A model generated the notes under the pieces. It saw only the letters and a program-made list of their open reading frames with translations. It did not search any database and had not been told where the DNA came from. From Acidipila sp. EB88 (lineage in GTDB: Bacteria > Acidobacteriota > Terriglobia > Terriglobales > Acidobacteriaceae): a stretch of DNA of 64,000 nucleotides. This document shows positions 52,722 to 60,830 of the stretch, in pieces. The stretch is taken from positions 372,001-436,000 of the forward strand of contig NZ_QWEV01000005.1 in NCBI RefSeq assembly GCF_003858395.1, read 5' to 3'. Made by a program: the position numbers and the translations under genes. The stretch's first letter is position 1; every line of letters starts with the position of its first letter.

Positions 52722-54572
52722 GTGATTGATAGAACCTCCAGATTCGTAGGACTTGCCGTCACGTTCGTTGTGGGCGCCGTCGCCACCTCCTCCCTGTCGC
52801 GCGCACAGACCCACGAGGTGCGTGCCGGAGCCACGGTCAACGGAAGCACCCAGCGATCCGGCATTGCCGGTGTGGTGCGTGACCGCAGCGGGCAGCCCCA
52901 GGTGGGCGCCCTGATCGAATTGCTGGACAGCGAGTATGACGTGCTGGCGCGCACCTTCACCGACGACCGGGGCCGCTACACGCTGCCACGACTGCCCGCC
53001 GGCAAATACCAGCTCAAGGCCAGCAACACCCTGTTTCTGCCGACGATTCATCCGGACCTGCGCGTCGTGGCGAACTCCCGCATCATTATCAATCTCACGC
53101 TGAGCACCCTGTACGATGCGGTGCAGTGGCTTCCCGCGACGCCACGTACCCCGGCCACCCGCGACGACGACTGGAACTGGACGCTGCGCCTTTCGGCGAA
53201 CCGCCCCCTGCTGCGCATGCTCGAGGCCGACCAGGCAGCACAGGCGCGGCTTGCCTCCGTGGCCGACCGGCAGGAAGGGCTTCCGCGCGGGATAGCAGGC
53301 AGCCCTGCGGAAACCGGCGCCAGCGCACGTCGGCATGGACGCTTTGCGCTGCACAGCGGCGTGCGCCAGTTCGGAGAGAGTGGGCTGTCGGAGCAGGCGC
53401 TTTGGAACAGCACCTTGGGCGATACGCGGTCGCTGATGCTGGCTGCCGAGTCGTCGGTGGGGTCGGCGGCTGGAGGAACGGGCTACAACCGGTTGTCGGC
53501 CACTGCTGCAATGCAGCAGCAGCTTGCACCGGGCCGCTCCATGACCACTGTTGCCACCTTTACCGATCGGCCGGAGCTTACTGCCGGTGGCGCGAGCGGT
53601 TTGGCCATGCTGCGTGTACGCACGGCCAGCACCATACCCTTCGGCGACCTGGGCGATGTGGAGGCCGGCACGGAACTGGCGGCCGCATCCTTCGGCGGGG
53701 GCTCACTCATGGCCGCAAGCCACCCTTTTGTCAGGGCGCGCGTGCACGGCAGCCGCACGGCGGTCGGGTACTCCATGGCTACGGCGCCGGGGCTCACCAG
53801 CGCGGGCCAGCTCGAGGCGTACCATCCGGGCGACGCCCCCATGCTGACGCGGCAGGCTGGGGCGCTGCACCTGGAGCAGGGACTGCACCAGGAGCTTCGC
53901 GTCGAGCGGATACTACAGGGGGAGGAAGGCAGCAGTTCCACCCTGACCGGCACCATTGCCATCTTCCACGATCGGCTGGCGCACCCGGTGGTTGAAGCAG
54001 CGTTGGGCGCGACGGGCGACGAAGCAGCGCTGGACTCGGACAACGTGTTGTATGACCCCGCGAGCGGCACCATTGCTGTTTCCGGCAAGGGATATAGCGG
54101 AGGGGGCGTGCTTGCTCTGCTGCGCGACCAGCTCAGCCGCGACACCTGGATCTCGCTGCGCTATGCGCTGGGCGAAGCGGTCACGTTAGGCGATGCCGGC
54201 GGCAAAGAGGCAGCAGCTCTGCCCGTGGGCGACAGCTTCAATGCGGCGCCGGCTTCAATGCTTGCCGTCGAAGGCGAGACACGGGTCGGGGTTACGGGTA
54301 CTGTTGTGCACGGCGGGTATCGATGGCAGCCAGTCAGCACCCTGACGCAGGTGGCGCCCTTCGAGGCAGCCACACCCGAACCATACCTGAGCCTGCAACT
54401 CCGCCAGCCGCTGCACCTGCAGCGCATGGGCACCGGGCGGCTCGAGGCCATCCTCGATGTGCGTAACCTGCTCGCGCAGGGCTACCGGCCCTTTGTGTCG
54501 CAGGACGGCACCACGGTGTACTTTGCGCAGGCGCAGCGATGCCTTGCAGCCGGACTTGCGTTCTCATTTTGA
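52722..54572 (+). CDS. Exported protein with regulatory-like domain and barrel-like C-terminus
   Basis: This is a 616-residue protein. From the GTG at 52722 it has a compact signal peptide (IDRTSRFVGLAVTFVVGAVA, cut near LSRAQ), a carboxypeptidase-regulatory-like domain (about residues 45-125, with GIAGVVRDRSGQPQVGALIE and GRYTLPRLPAGKYQLKAS) and a long Gly/Ala-rich beta region ending in GLAFSF. A terminal aromatic residue is typical of outer-membrane barrels, so it resembles a shortened TonB-receptor-like protein without a plug domain. The start is uncertain: a GTG at 52665 is also possible, and neither has a good ribosome site. It may be co-transcribed with the GWxTD gene 224 bp upstream. 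Confidence 0.65.
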   Translation: MIDRTSRFVGLAVTFVVGAVATSSLSRAQTHEVRAGATVNGSTQRSGIAGVVRDRSGQPQVGALIELLDSEYDVLARTFTDDRGRYTLPRLPAGKYQLKASNTLFLPTIHPDLRVVANSRIIINLTLSTLYDAVQWLPATPRTPATRDDDWNWTLRLSANRPLLRMLEADQAAQARLASVADRQEGLPRGIAGSPAETGASARRHGRFALHSGVRQFGESGLSEQALWNSTLGDTRSLMLAAESSVGSAAGGTGYNRLSATAAMQQQLAPGRSMTTVATFTDRPELTAGGASGLAMLRVRTASTIPFGDLGDVEAGTELAAASFGGGSLMAASHPFVRARVHGSRTAVGYSMATAPGLTSAGQLEAYHPGDAPMLTRQAGALHLEQGLHQELRVERILQGEEGSSSTLTGTIAIFHDRLAHPVVEAALGATGDEAALDSDNVLYDPASGTIAVSGKGYSGGGVLALLRDQLSRDTWISLRYALGEAVTLGDAGGKEAAALPVGDSFNAAPASMLAVEGETRVGVTGTVVHGGYRWQPVSTLTQVAPFEAATPEPYLSLQLRQPLHLQRMGTGRLEAILDVRNLLAQGYRPFVSQDGTTVYFAQAQRCLAAGLAFSF

Positions 54573-54644
54573 CTCGATAGCCGTCCTGGCAAACCGCTCG
54601 ACAACCCCACCGAAAGGCTGCAGGCTGCTGTGATCAGCGGCCTT

Positions 54645-55076
54645 TTACCATTCCGAGTAGGGCCGGCCGTCCGTGCCAGCCTGGGCCGAGCCACCATGCA
54701 CGTTGGTGATGCCGCCGCTGGTCTGGTCCACGCTCTCGACGGAGTCATCCTGGTCGGGGACCCAGGTGTCGCGGCTCTGCGTGATGGGGTCCTTGGGGAT
54801 CTCTTTCAGGTAGCCGGACTGCACCAGGTCGTCGAGCGACTGCGGCGCTTTTTCCTTGTCCATAGTGAAGGAGTCGATCGCCTGCCGCATGACGTGGAGG
54901 TCCTCATTGAACACCGCTTCGCGCGCGCTCCGAAGCGACGCCGTGTAGCTCGGAATGGCGATGGCGGCCAGCACGCCGATGATCAACATGACGATCATCA
55001 GTTCCACCAGCGTGAAACCGCTCTCGCTCGTGGGGAGTGTGCTGGGGGACACCGGTTTGTGCTGCAACTCGCTCAT
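54645..55076 (-). CDS. GspG-like major pseudopilin
   Basis: This is a 143-residue type II secretion/type IV pilus-like pseudopilin. After a hydrophilic leader of 20 residues comes the prepilin peptidase site SESG/FTLVELMIVMLIIGVL, with Glu at +5, then the N-terminal assembly helix. The globular part (EDLHVMRQAIDSFTMDKEKA, QSLDDLVQSGYLKEIPKDPIT, DTWV) matches the GspG layout, including the KDPWG-like region, here KDPITQSRDTW. The protein ends GRPYSEW. The start is the ATG at 55074-55076. It is 41 bp downstream of a second pseudopilin gene and part of the secretin operon. Confidence 0.88.
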   Translation of the reverse strand: MSELQHKPVSPSTLPTSESGFTLVELMIVMLIIGVLAAIAIPSYTASLRSAREAVFNEDLHVMRQAIDSFTMDKEKAPQSLDDLVQSGYLKEIPKDPITQSRDTWVPDQDDSVESVDQTSGGITNVHGGSAQAGTDGRPYSEW

Positions 55077-55117
55077 CTCGTTATCGATTCACCCTGGCTG
55101 GCGGTCGTACTCAGCTG

Positions 55118-55738
55118 CTACCAGGTCGAGTACTTCGTGCCGTCCAGCGCGGTGCCGTTGGACTTGGTGTAGACGTCGAACAGGTTCTGGCCCCCGAAGG
55201 AGGTCGAGTCCGGATCGTCCTGCATGGCGCGCTCGCCCCAGTCATCATTGCCGGTCATCGGATCGATCGGGATGCGGCGAAGAAATTTCACCTTCTTGCC
55301 CTGCACATCCACCCCTTCGACCAGGGTCTTGAGATCCGGCGGGTAGCCCTGGCTATCAACCTTGATCTGAAAGGCCTGGCGGTCCGCCGCGTCCTTGTAG
55401 CGGTCGATCGCCGCGCGCATCGACCAGAGATCATAGCGAAGCTCGCGTTCGCGCTCGCGCTTCTTTTCAAACCGGGTGATCGGCACAGCGGCCGAAGCCA
55501 GGATGGACAGGATGGCGACCGTGACGATCAGCTCCACCAGCGTTACGCCAGCCTCGCGACTCCGCCGTATGCGCATTCCCCTGGCAGAGGCCATGGCCGC
55601 AGCGCTGGTGCCAGCCCCGCGACTTTGCCGTATGCGCGTGCCCATGACAGAGGGTATCGCCGCAGTGCTGGTGCCAGCGAGGTGGTTTCGGAACCGCCGT
55701 GCCAGGTCATCGAGCCGGATGCGCAGAGGGTGCTTCAC
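55118..55738 (-). CDS. Pseudopilin with long, internally duplicated leader
   Basis: This 206-residue frame ends like the neighbouring GspG-like protein (TKYSTW) and has a prepilin site REAG/VTLVELIVTVAILSIL with Glu at +5. The rest (RYDLWSMRAAIDRYKDAADR, GYPPDLKTLVEGV, RRIPIDPMTG) is GspG-like. The GTG start at 55736-55738 overlaps the secretin stop (GTGA), so translation is coupled. The leader would be about 63 residues, far longer than usual, and contains a 21-residue tandem duplication (AGTSTAAIPSVMGTRIRQSRG and a diverged second copy). Initiation at an internal ATG (for example before RIRRSREAG) would give a normal short leader; which start is used cannot be settled here. Confidence 0.85.
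   Translation of the reverse strand: MKHPLRIRLDDLARRFRNHLAGTSTAAIPSVMGTRIRQSRGAGTSAAAMASARGMRIRRSREAGVTLVELIVTVAILSILASAAVPITRFEKKRERERELRYDLWSMRAAIDRYKDAADRQAFQIKVDSQGYPPDLKTLVEGVDVQGKKVKFLRRIPIDPMTGNDDWGERAMQDDPDSTSFGGQNLFDVYTKSNGTALDGTKYSTW
55553..55678 (-). repeat. 63-bp tandem duplication in a pseudopilin leader
   Basis: 55553-55615 and 55616-55678 align without gaps at roughly 80 percent identity. The unit is 21 codons and keeps the reading frame. The copies have diverged, so the duplication is not recent. Confidence 0.75.
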
Positions 55739-58194
55739 TTGATGTGTACGACCCCTGCGGAACCGGTTGCCGCCATCGGCTGCTGCTTGCTGTCGCGCAC
55801 CACCGGATGGTTGATCGAAATGGCCGCATCGCCCACGGCCTTTGCCTGGAACGTCAGGGTGCAGACGGTGCCGGCTCCGGTGATGCCGGCAACGCCAGGT
55901 GGACGCGAGGTGGAGATCACAACGTTGCCCGCGCCGTCGTCGCGGTGCACCAGCGCAACCGCCTGGCCATCGCGACCCAGCATGTCGCCTACGTCCACGT
56001 TGGTCAGCTGAAGCTTGGTCTGGTCGTACTTCACCTGCAGCGGCACGGAATAGACATCCGTTCCGCCGGCAAGCATGACCTGCTCCTGGAAGGTGTTGCC
56101 AATGGACTGCGTTGCGTTTGAAGGCACCAGCGTCAGGGCCGGCGGCGGACCGCCCGCGGCGGCGGCTCCAACCTGCCCGCTGGCCAGTGCGGCCATCGCG
56201 GCAGTGGCTGCGCCGGCGCTTCCCTGCACTGCAGGGTTCGAGGTGAAGCCGTTCTGGGGCTGTCCGGAAGGTCCGGCCGTAGCGACCTGTCCCGGGATGC
56301 TACCGGTCATCATGGCGGGGTTGGTGCTGTCGGGGATCTGCGGACGCGGACGCGCGATGCTGGAGTCGGACGCGTTGGAGGGCACGACGCCCTTGACGCC
56401 TGGCAGCGGCGGTACGTCACCCGCGATGTCGTCATCGCTCAGGTTCGCGCCCATGTGCCGAAGCTGGATATCGCCGCTCGTGCCGGTATCGACCTGCCGG
56501 AGGTTGAGCGGGGTGATGTCGGCGGCGCGCACAATGTGCGGCACCAGCAGGAACACAATCTCGTCGTCGGTGTCGTCGGTGGTGACCGAGGAGAACAGGT
56601 ACTTCAGGAGCGGCAGCTCGCCCAGCCCCGGCGTTCCGGAGGCGCTCTTGCTCTTCTGGTGCTGCAGCAGGCCGCTCAGGATCGTCGCTTCGCCTTCACG
56701 GAGGCGGATCGTCTGCTCGGTTTTTCTCTGGGTGATGATGGGCTCGTTGATGCCGCCCAGGTCTTCGGTGCCATTGGTCGAGGAGACTTCGATCTTGAGC
56801 TTCATCGATACGTCGCGGTCGTAGTGCACCGTAGGCTTCATGTCGATGTTGACGCCGATATCAAGGTACTGGAACTGCGTGTTGACCAGCGACGAGGTGA
56901 CCGCGGTCGCGACACCTGCCTGGTAAGACCCGGTGGCCACCGGCAGCCGCTCGCCGATGTTGGCCGTCGCTTCCTGCCCGTCCGTCGCCCGGAGACGAGG
57001 ATTTTGCAGTATGTGGGTGTCGGTGTCGTTCATCAGGAGGTTGACCGCGGCGGCGCCGATCGACACTGCGAAGTTGGTGGAGTTCAGGTGGGCCAGGCTG
57101 TTGAGCGTGAGGCTGGAGGTACTGGTGGTGGTCGTCGTCGTGGTTGCGGTGGTATCTGCGTTGGACTGCTGGAAGTTGATTGAAGCAGTCTGCGGCAGCT
57201 GGATGCCGATGGTGCGCATGCGTTCGCGGCTTACTTCGAGTACGGCGATGTCGACCACAACCTCGGCGCGCGCTTTGTCGAGATCGTTGATCAGCTTGCC
57301 GGCCAGCAGCAGCTCGTCCGGGGTGCCGCGCATGATGATGGCGTTCTGGGACGGCACGCTGTACAGCTTGGCTACCGTGAACACGTTGCGCAGTGCGGTC
57401 TGGATGTCGTTCAGATCGTTCTGCTGCGCGATGTTGGTCAGGTAGAAGGTCTGCACGGCCTGCTCGTCGAGCTCGGTGCGCTTGCCGCGGGTGTTCTGCG
57501 CTACGAAGATGGTGTTGGCCGTGATCGGCCGCCAGAAGGTACCGGTCTGGATGCTGAGGATGCGCAGCGCATCGAGCAGGCTGACATTCTGCAGGTCCAC
57601 CGTGATGTTGGAGGAGTGGTAATCCGGGTCGAACAGGACGTTGATGCCAGCGGTCTTGGCGATGGTCTGGTAGACAACCTTGGAGTCCTGGGTGGCGTGC
57701 ACGGTGAGCGGCTCGTTCGAGAGCGGCTTCAGGATCGGCACGCCGCCGAGGTCGAGCAGGGCCTTGCGCTCGCCGGGCGGCATGGCCGTTTCGGGCACCG
57801 GCGCGTTGGCTTCCCCGTCGATCTTTTCGCGCGTAACGCGGATATCCTGCGAGGCGAGCTCGTTGGACGCATCGATCTCGAGCGCGCGGAGGAACTCGGT
57901 CAGCGCGCCGGTGTTGTCGCCCTGGTCGCGCAGGCGTTCGCCCTGCTTTACGTGCGCGGCAGCCGCGTCCAGTCGCAGGCGCTCGTACGAGATCTTGAAC
58001 TTCTCATCGGTCGGCTTTTTCTGGAAAGCTTTGGCGTAGTCGTTGTAAGCGCCCTCAACATCGTCGCGGGCCTCGGCAGCTCTGCCCCGGTTGAATAAGG
58101 TGTTGGCCGACTGCGCATACGCGTCGCGTGCCGAAACGGTCACGCAGAGAGCTGCGACGGAAATGGGAATGGCCCAGTGCGTCAGGCGGTTCAT
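55735..58194 (-). CDS. Secretin with N-terminal repeats and C-terminal cohesin-like domain
   Basis: This is an 819-residue outer-membrane secretin of the GspD/PilQ superfamily. Order: signal peptide (cut near DAYAQ), TPR-like helical region (about 28-150), STN/N0-like domain (about 210-270), secretin N-domain (about 290-370, NAIIMRGTPDELLLAGKLIN), a Thr-rich tract (TTTTTTTSTSS), the secretin core (about 425-610, RLREGEATILSGLLQ, GLGELPLLKYLF, DEIVFLLVPHIV), a Pro/Gly-rich linker, and a C-terminal cohesin-like domain (about 685-815, VPLQVKYDQTKLQLTNVDVG). The ATG at 58192-58194 has GGAG at 6 nt; a longer upstream frame lacks homology. It heads an operon with two pseudopilins, so it probably forms the outer gate of a type II secretion or pilus-like system. 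Confidence 0.9.
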   Translation of the reverse strand: MNRLTHWAIPISVAALCVTVSARDAYAQSANTLFNRGRAAEARDDVEGAYNDYAKAFQKKPTDEKFKISYERLRLDAAAAHVKQGERLRDQGDNTGALTEFLRALEIDASNELASQDIRVTREKIDGEANAPVPETAMPPGERKALLDLGGVPILKPLSNEPLTVHATQDSKVVYQTIAKTAGINVLFDPDYHSSNITVDLQNVSLLDALRILSIQTGTFWRPITANTIFVAQNTRGKRTELDEQAVQTFYLTNIAQQNDLNDIQTALRNVFTVAKLYSVPSQNAIIMRGTPDELLLAGKLINDLDKARAEVVVDIAVLEVSRERMRTIGIQLPQTASINFQQSNADTTATTTTTTTSTSSLTLNSLAHLNSTNFAVSIGAAAVNLLMNDTDTHILQNPRLRATDGQEATANIGERLPVATGSYQAGVATAVTSSLVNTQFQYLDIGVNIDMKPTVHYDRDVSMKLKIEVSSTNGTEDLGGINEPIITQRKTEQTIRLREGEATILSGLLQHQKSKSASGTPGLGELPLLKYLFSSVTTDDTDDEIVFLLVPHIVRAADITPLNLRQVDTGTSGDIQLRHMGANLSDDDIAGDVPPLPGVKGVVPSNASDSSIARPRPQIPDSTNPAMMTGSIPGQVATAGPSGQPQNGFTSNPAVQGSAGAATAAMAALASGQVGAAAAGGPPPALTLVPSNATQSIGNTFQEQVMLAGGTDVYSVPLQVKYDQTKLQLTNVDVGDMLGRDGQAVALVHRDDGAGNVVISTSRPPGVAGITGAGTVCTLTFQAKAVGDAAISINHPVVRDSKQQPMAATGSAGVVHIK

Positions 58195-58406
58195 GCAACT
58201 CCAGAAAAAAGATGATTCATTGCGGGCATTAGCCGGTCGTTCCGCCACTTGAAATGTTGTTTTCCTTGGGTCGCCCCGGTGGATGCAGGTCAGCCCTGCG
58301 CTAGCCGGGGGCGGATACCTACCGTAGATAGACGAATGCTGGCAAAGTATAGCACCGTGATTCCGGCAAAAAAGATAGACAGGGCGCATCGAAATGCGCG
58401 TTCATC

Positions 58407-58412
58407 TATCCT
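58407..58412 (+). promoter_or_regulatory. Candidate -10 box of a leaderless smpB transcript
   Basis: TATCCT ends 6 nt before the smpB ATG, and no ribosome site is visible. The same CTATCCTT sequence sits in the same position before pepA. Confidence 0.4.
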
Positions 58413-58418
58413 TTAGTC

Positions 58419-58961
58419 ATGGCTCGGCAATCGACATACCAGACGCAGGCTGCGGAAAAAAGCAGCGCCCCCACTAAAGCTGTGCCGCGCGACCCGGTCG
58501 CGTCGGGCGAGCGAGATGCTGCCTACAACCGTGCCGCCGGACATAACTACTTCCTGATGGATCGCTTCGAAGCCGGCGTGGCCCTGCGCGGCTCCGAGGT
58601 CAAGAGCATTCGCGAAGGCAAGGCCAACCTGAAAGACAGCTATGGGCTGGTCAAGAACGGCGAAGCCTGGCTCTTGAACGCGCATATCGGTCCTTACTCA
58701 CACACGGGCTTTGACTCGCACGACGCGGTGCGCACCCGCAAGCTCCTGCTGCACTCCGGCGAGATCCGCAAGCTGATCGACCAGACCCAGGCCAAGGGCC
58801 TGACGCTGATCCCGACCCGACTGTACTTCCGCCATGGACGCGTGAAGTGCGAACTGGCGGTCGCCAAAGGCAAGCAGGACTGGGACAAGCGCGCCACCGA
58901 AAAGAAGCGCGAAGCCGACAAGGAAGCCAAGCAGGCGGTTGCGGCCAGCAAGCGGGGTTGA
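58419..58961 (+). CDS. smpB: SsrA-binding protein SmpB
   Basis: SmpB binds tmRNA and brings it to stalled ribosomes for trans-translation. The 180-residue protein contains the OB-fold core: NYFLMDRFEAGVALRGSEVK, SIREGKANLKDSYGLVKNGE, HIGPYSHTGFDSHD, RTRKLLLHSGEIRKL and the C-terminal GKQDWDKRATEKKREADKE tail. It has an N-terminal extension of about 40 polar residues compared with the usual length of about 150-160. The start ATG at 58419 is only 6 nt after a TATCCT box, so the transcript may be leaderless. The tmRNA gene itself is not visible in the window. Confidence 0.96.
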   Translation: MARQSTYQTQAAEKSSAPTKAVPRDPVASGERDAAYNRAAGHNYFLMDRFEAGVALRGSEVKSIREGKANLKDSYGLVKNGEAWLLNAHIGPYSHTGFDSHDAVRTRKLLLHSGEIRKLIDQTQAKGLTLIPTRLYFRHGRVKCELAVAKGKQDWDKRATEKKREADKEAKQAVAASKRG

Positions 58962-58967
58962 ACCGTT

Positions 58968-58998
58968 CTCCCGGGCTCCTGAGGAGCCTGAGCGGGAG
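58968..58998 (+). terminator. Hairpin after smpB
   Basis: CTCCCG/CGGGAG (58968-58973 with 58993-58998) encloses GGCTCCT/AGGAGCC, 7 nt after the stop. It is followed by CGCCTTCTCTC. A plausible but imperfect terminator. Confidence 0.5.
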
Positions 58999-59134
58999 CG
59001 CCTTCTCTCACTTGCCCCGGGTTCGAGCGTGAGCGGCCGTGTCGGAGCTCGGATGGTTTCGCTTATGGGCGACACGCCATCCGGATAGCGACACGCGCCA
59101 GGCTTTCGGGAGAGACCAGGCGGCGCGCACACGC

Positions 59135-59140
59135 TATCCT
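59135..59140 (+). promoter_or_regulatory. Candidate -10 box of a leaderless pepA transcript
   Basis: TATCCT ends 6 nt before the pepA GTG, with no ribosome site between. Compare the identical arrangement at smpB. Confidence 0.4.
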
Positions 59141-59146
59141 TATAGA

Positions 59147-60676
59147 GTGAAAACCGAACTGAAATTCGCGCTTGCCTCCGCTACTGCCGCTGAACTACTG
59201 GTGATTTTCACCGTCGACCAGAGCGTGGACGGCACCCCAGCCGATATCCCCGCGGTCTTCCCCCTTACCGAATCGCAGACCGTGCATGACTCCATCGGCG
59301 AGATTCTCACGAGCGGCGAGTTCCGCTCCACGGCCAACGAAACCCTCCTGATCCATCAGCCCAAGTCGTTCGCAGCCAAGCGCGTCCTTCTGGTCGGCAT
59401 CGGCAAGGCCGCCGACCCGGCAAGCACCACCGGCCCCGGCGTGGTTGCGCTGCGCAAGGCAGCCGGCACGGCGGCTCGCTACGCCAAGTCACGTGGTTTG
59501 CGCGCGCTCACCATCGCGCTGCCGCAGACGCTGGTCGAGGCCACCGACGCCGAAGCAGCGCGCACCATTGCAGAAGGCGTGATCGCCGCCGACTTCGACC
59601 CGGACACCTATCGTTCCGACCGCAAGGATCAAAGCCTCACGTCGCTCACCCTGCTTGGCTCCGAGCGCATCGACCAGCCGGGCACCCTGGCGGGCTTCGA
59701 GGAGGGCGTGATCCTGGGCGAGTCGCAGAACTTCGCCCGCGCCCTGATCAACGAGCCAGGCAACGTGCTGACGCCCACGGTGCTGGGCGAGCGCGCCAAG
59801 GCCATGTGCGACGAGGTCGGGCTCACCTGCGAGGTGTACTCGACGGCGAAGCTCGAAGAGCTCAAGATGGGCGCGTTCCTTGGCGTCACCCGCGGTTCGG
59901 CCGAGCCACCCGCTTTGATCGTCGCGCACTACGAGCCGGCGAACCCCACCAGCGAGGTCGTACTCGGCCTTGTCGGTAAAGCCATCACTTTCGACACCGG
60001 CGGCATTTCGATCAAGCCTGCCGATGGCATGGAGAAGATGAAGTACGACATGGCCGGCGGCGCCGCCATGCTGGGCGCGATCCGTGCCATTGCCCTGCTC
60101 AAGCCCAACGTTCGCGTCCTCGCAGTGATCTGCTCGGCGGAGAACATGCCCTCGAGCCGTGCCTACAAGCCCGGCGACGTGCTGACCGCGATGAGCGGCA
60201 AGACCATCGAGGTGATCAATACCGACGCCGAAGGCCGCCTCGTGCTCGCCGACGGGCTGCATTATGCAAAGCAGCTTGGCGCCACCCACCTGATCGACGC
60301 CGCCACGCTTACGGGCGCGGTTGGCGTGGCGCTTGGCGTGCACAATGCCGGGGCGTTCGCGAGCGACGAGGCTACGTGGGCGAAGTTCGAGGACGGGCTC
60401 AAGCTCAGCGGCGAACGCTTCTGGCGGCTACCCCTGCATTCCGAGTACCGCGAGCAGATCAAGTCGCATATCGCTGACCTGATGAACACCGGCGGCCGCT
60501 ACGGCGGGGCTATCACCGCTGCCATGTTCCTCAAGGAGTTTGCCGGCGACACGCCCTGGATCCACCTCGATATCGCCGGGCTGGCATGGCTTGACGACGC
60601 CAAGGGCTGGATCTCCAAGGGCCCGAGCGGCGTCGCGGTGCGGAGCATCGTCGCATGGGTGCAGCAGTACGCGTAG
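59147..60676 (+). CDS. pepA: Leucyl aminopeptidase (M17)
   Basis: This 509-residue cytosolic aminopeptidase removes N-terminal residues from peptides using two metal ions. The C-terminal catalytic domain shows GLVGKAITFDTGGISIKPAD and MEKMKYDMAGGAAMLGA (metal-ligand Lys and Asp residues), the M17 signature NTDAEGRLVLADGL, IDAATLTGA, and TPWIHLDIAGLAW near the end. The variable N-terminal domain spans about residues 1-170. Translation starts at a GTG (59147), giving MKTELKFALASATAAELL; a longer upstream frame lacks homology. The start is 6 nt from a TATCCT box. The gene is followed by repeat copy 3 and a large terminator. Confidence 0.95.
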   Translation: MKTELKFALASATAAELLVIFTVDQSVDGTPADIPAVFPLTESQTVHDSIGEILTSGEFRSTANETLLIHQPKSFAAKRVLLVGIGKAADPASTTGPGVVALRKAAGTAARYAKSRGLRALTIALPQTLVEATDAEAARTIAEGVIAADFDPDTYRSDRKDQSLTSLTLLGSERIDQPGTLAGFEEGVILGESQNFARALINEPGNVLTPTVLGERAKAMCDEVGLTCEVYSTAKLEELKMGAFLGVTRGSAEPPALIVAHYEPANPTSEVVLGLVGKAITFDTGGISIKPADGMEKMKYDMAGGAAMLGAIRAIALLKPNVRVLAVICSAENMPSSRAYKPGDVLTAMSGKTIEVINTDAEGRLVLADGLHYAKQLGATHLIDAATLTGAVGVALGVHNAGAFASDEATWAKFEDGLKLSGERFWRLPLHSEYREQIKSHIADLMNTGGRYGGAITAAMFLKEFAGDTPWIHLDIAGLAWLDDAKGWISKGPSGVAVRSIVAWVQQYA

Positions 60677-60681
60677 AGCCG

Positions 60682-60715
60682 AAACCGCCTGCGCGGCTTG
60701 CGGTCCCTTCGGGAC
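60682..60715 (+). repeat. Post-stop hairpin repeat, copy 3
   Basis: This begins 5 nt after the pepA stop codon. It has AAACCGCCTGCGCGGCTTG, giving the hairpin CCGC-CTGC-GCGG, followed by GTCCC-TTC-GGGAC. It is nearly identical to copy 5 except for paired changes in the second hairpin. Confidence 0.75.
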
Positions 60716-60735
60716 ATGTGTTTTTCAAGAACAGA

Positions 60736-60780
60736 GGCCTCAAGATACCCCGGAGTATTTTTCCGGGGTATCTTGAGGCC
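60736..60780. terminator. Bidirectional terminator between pepA and the PfpI gene
   Basis: A perfect 19-bp stem (60736-60754 with 60762-60780) with a 7-nt GTATTTT loop is followed by TTGCTTTTAG on the plus strand. It is flanked by repeat copies 3 and 4 in opposite orientation. Confidence 0.9.
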
Positions 60781-60798
60781 TTGCTTTTAGGTACGCCT

Positions 60799-60830
60799 GC
60801 CACGAAGTGGCCGCTTCCGCGCAGGGGGTC
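60799..60830 (-). repeat. Post-stop hairpin repeat, copy 4
   Basis: On the minus strand this begins directly after the stop codon of the PfpI gene. It reads GACCCCCTGCGCGGAAGC followed by the hairpin GCCAC-TTC-GTGGC. It mirrors copy 3 across the terminator. Confidence 0.7.

Noticed and set aside
52648..52731. Short ATG frame (27 codons) just upstream of the protein at 52722
   Set aside because: It overlaps the start region of the next gene in another frame and has no homology or strong ribosome site. It may only reflect uncertainty about the true start.
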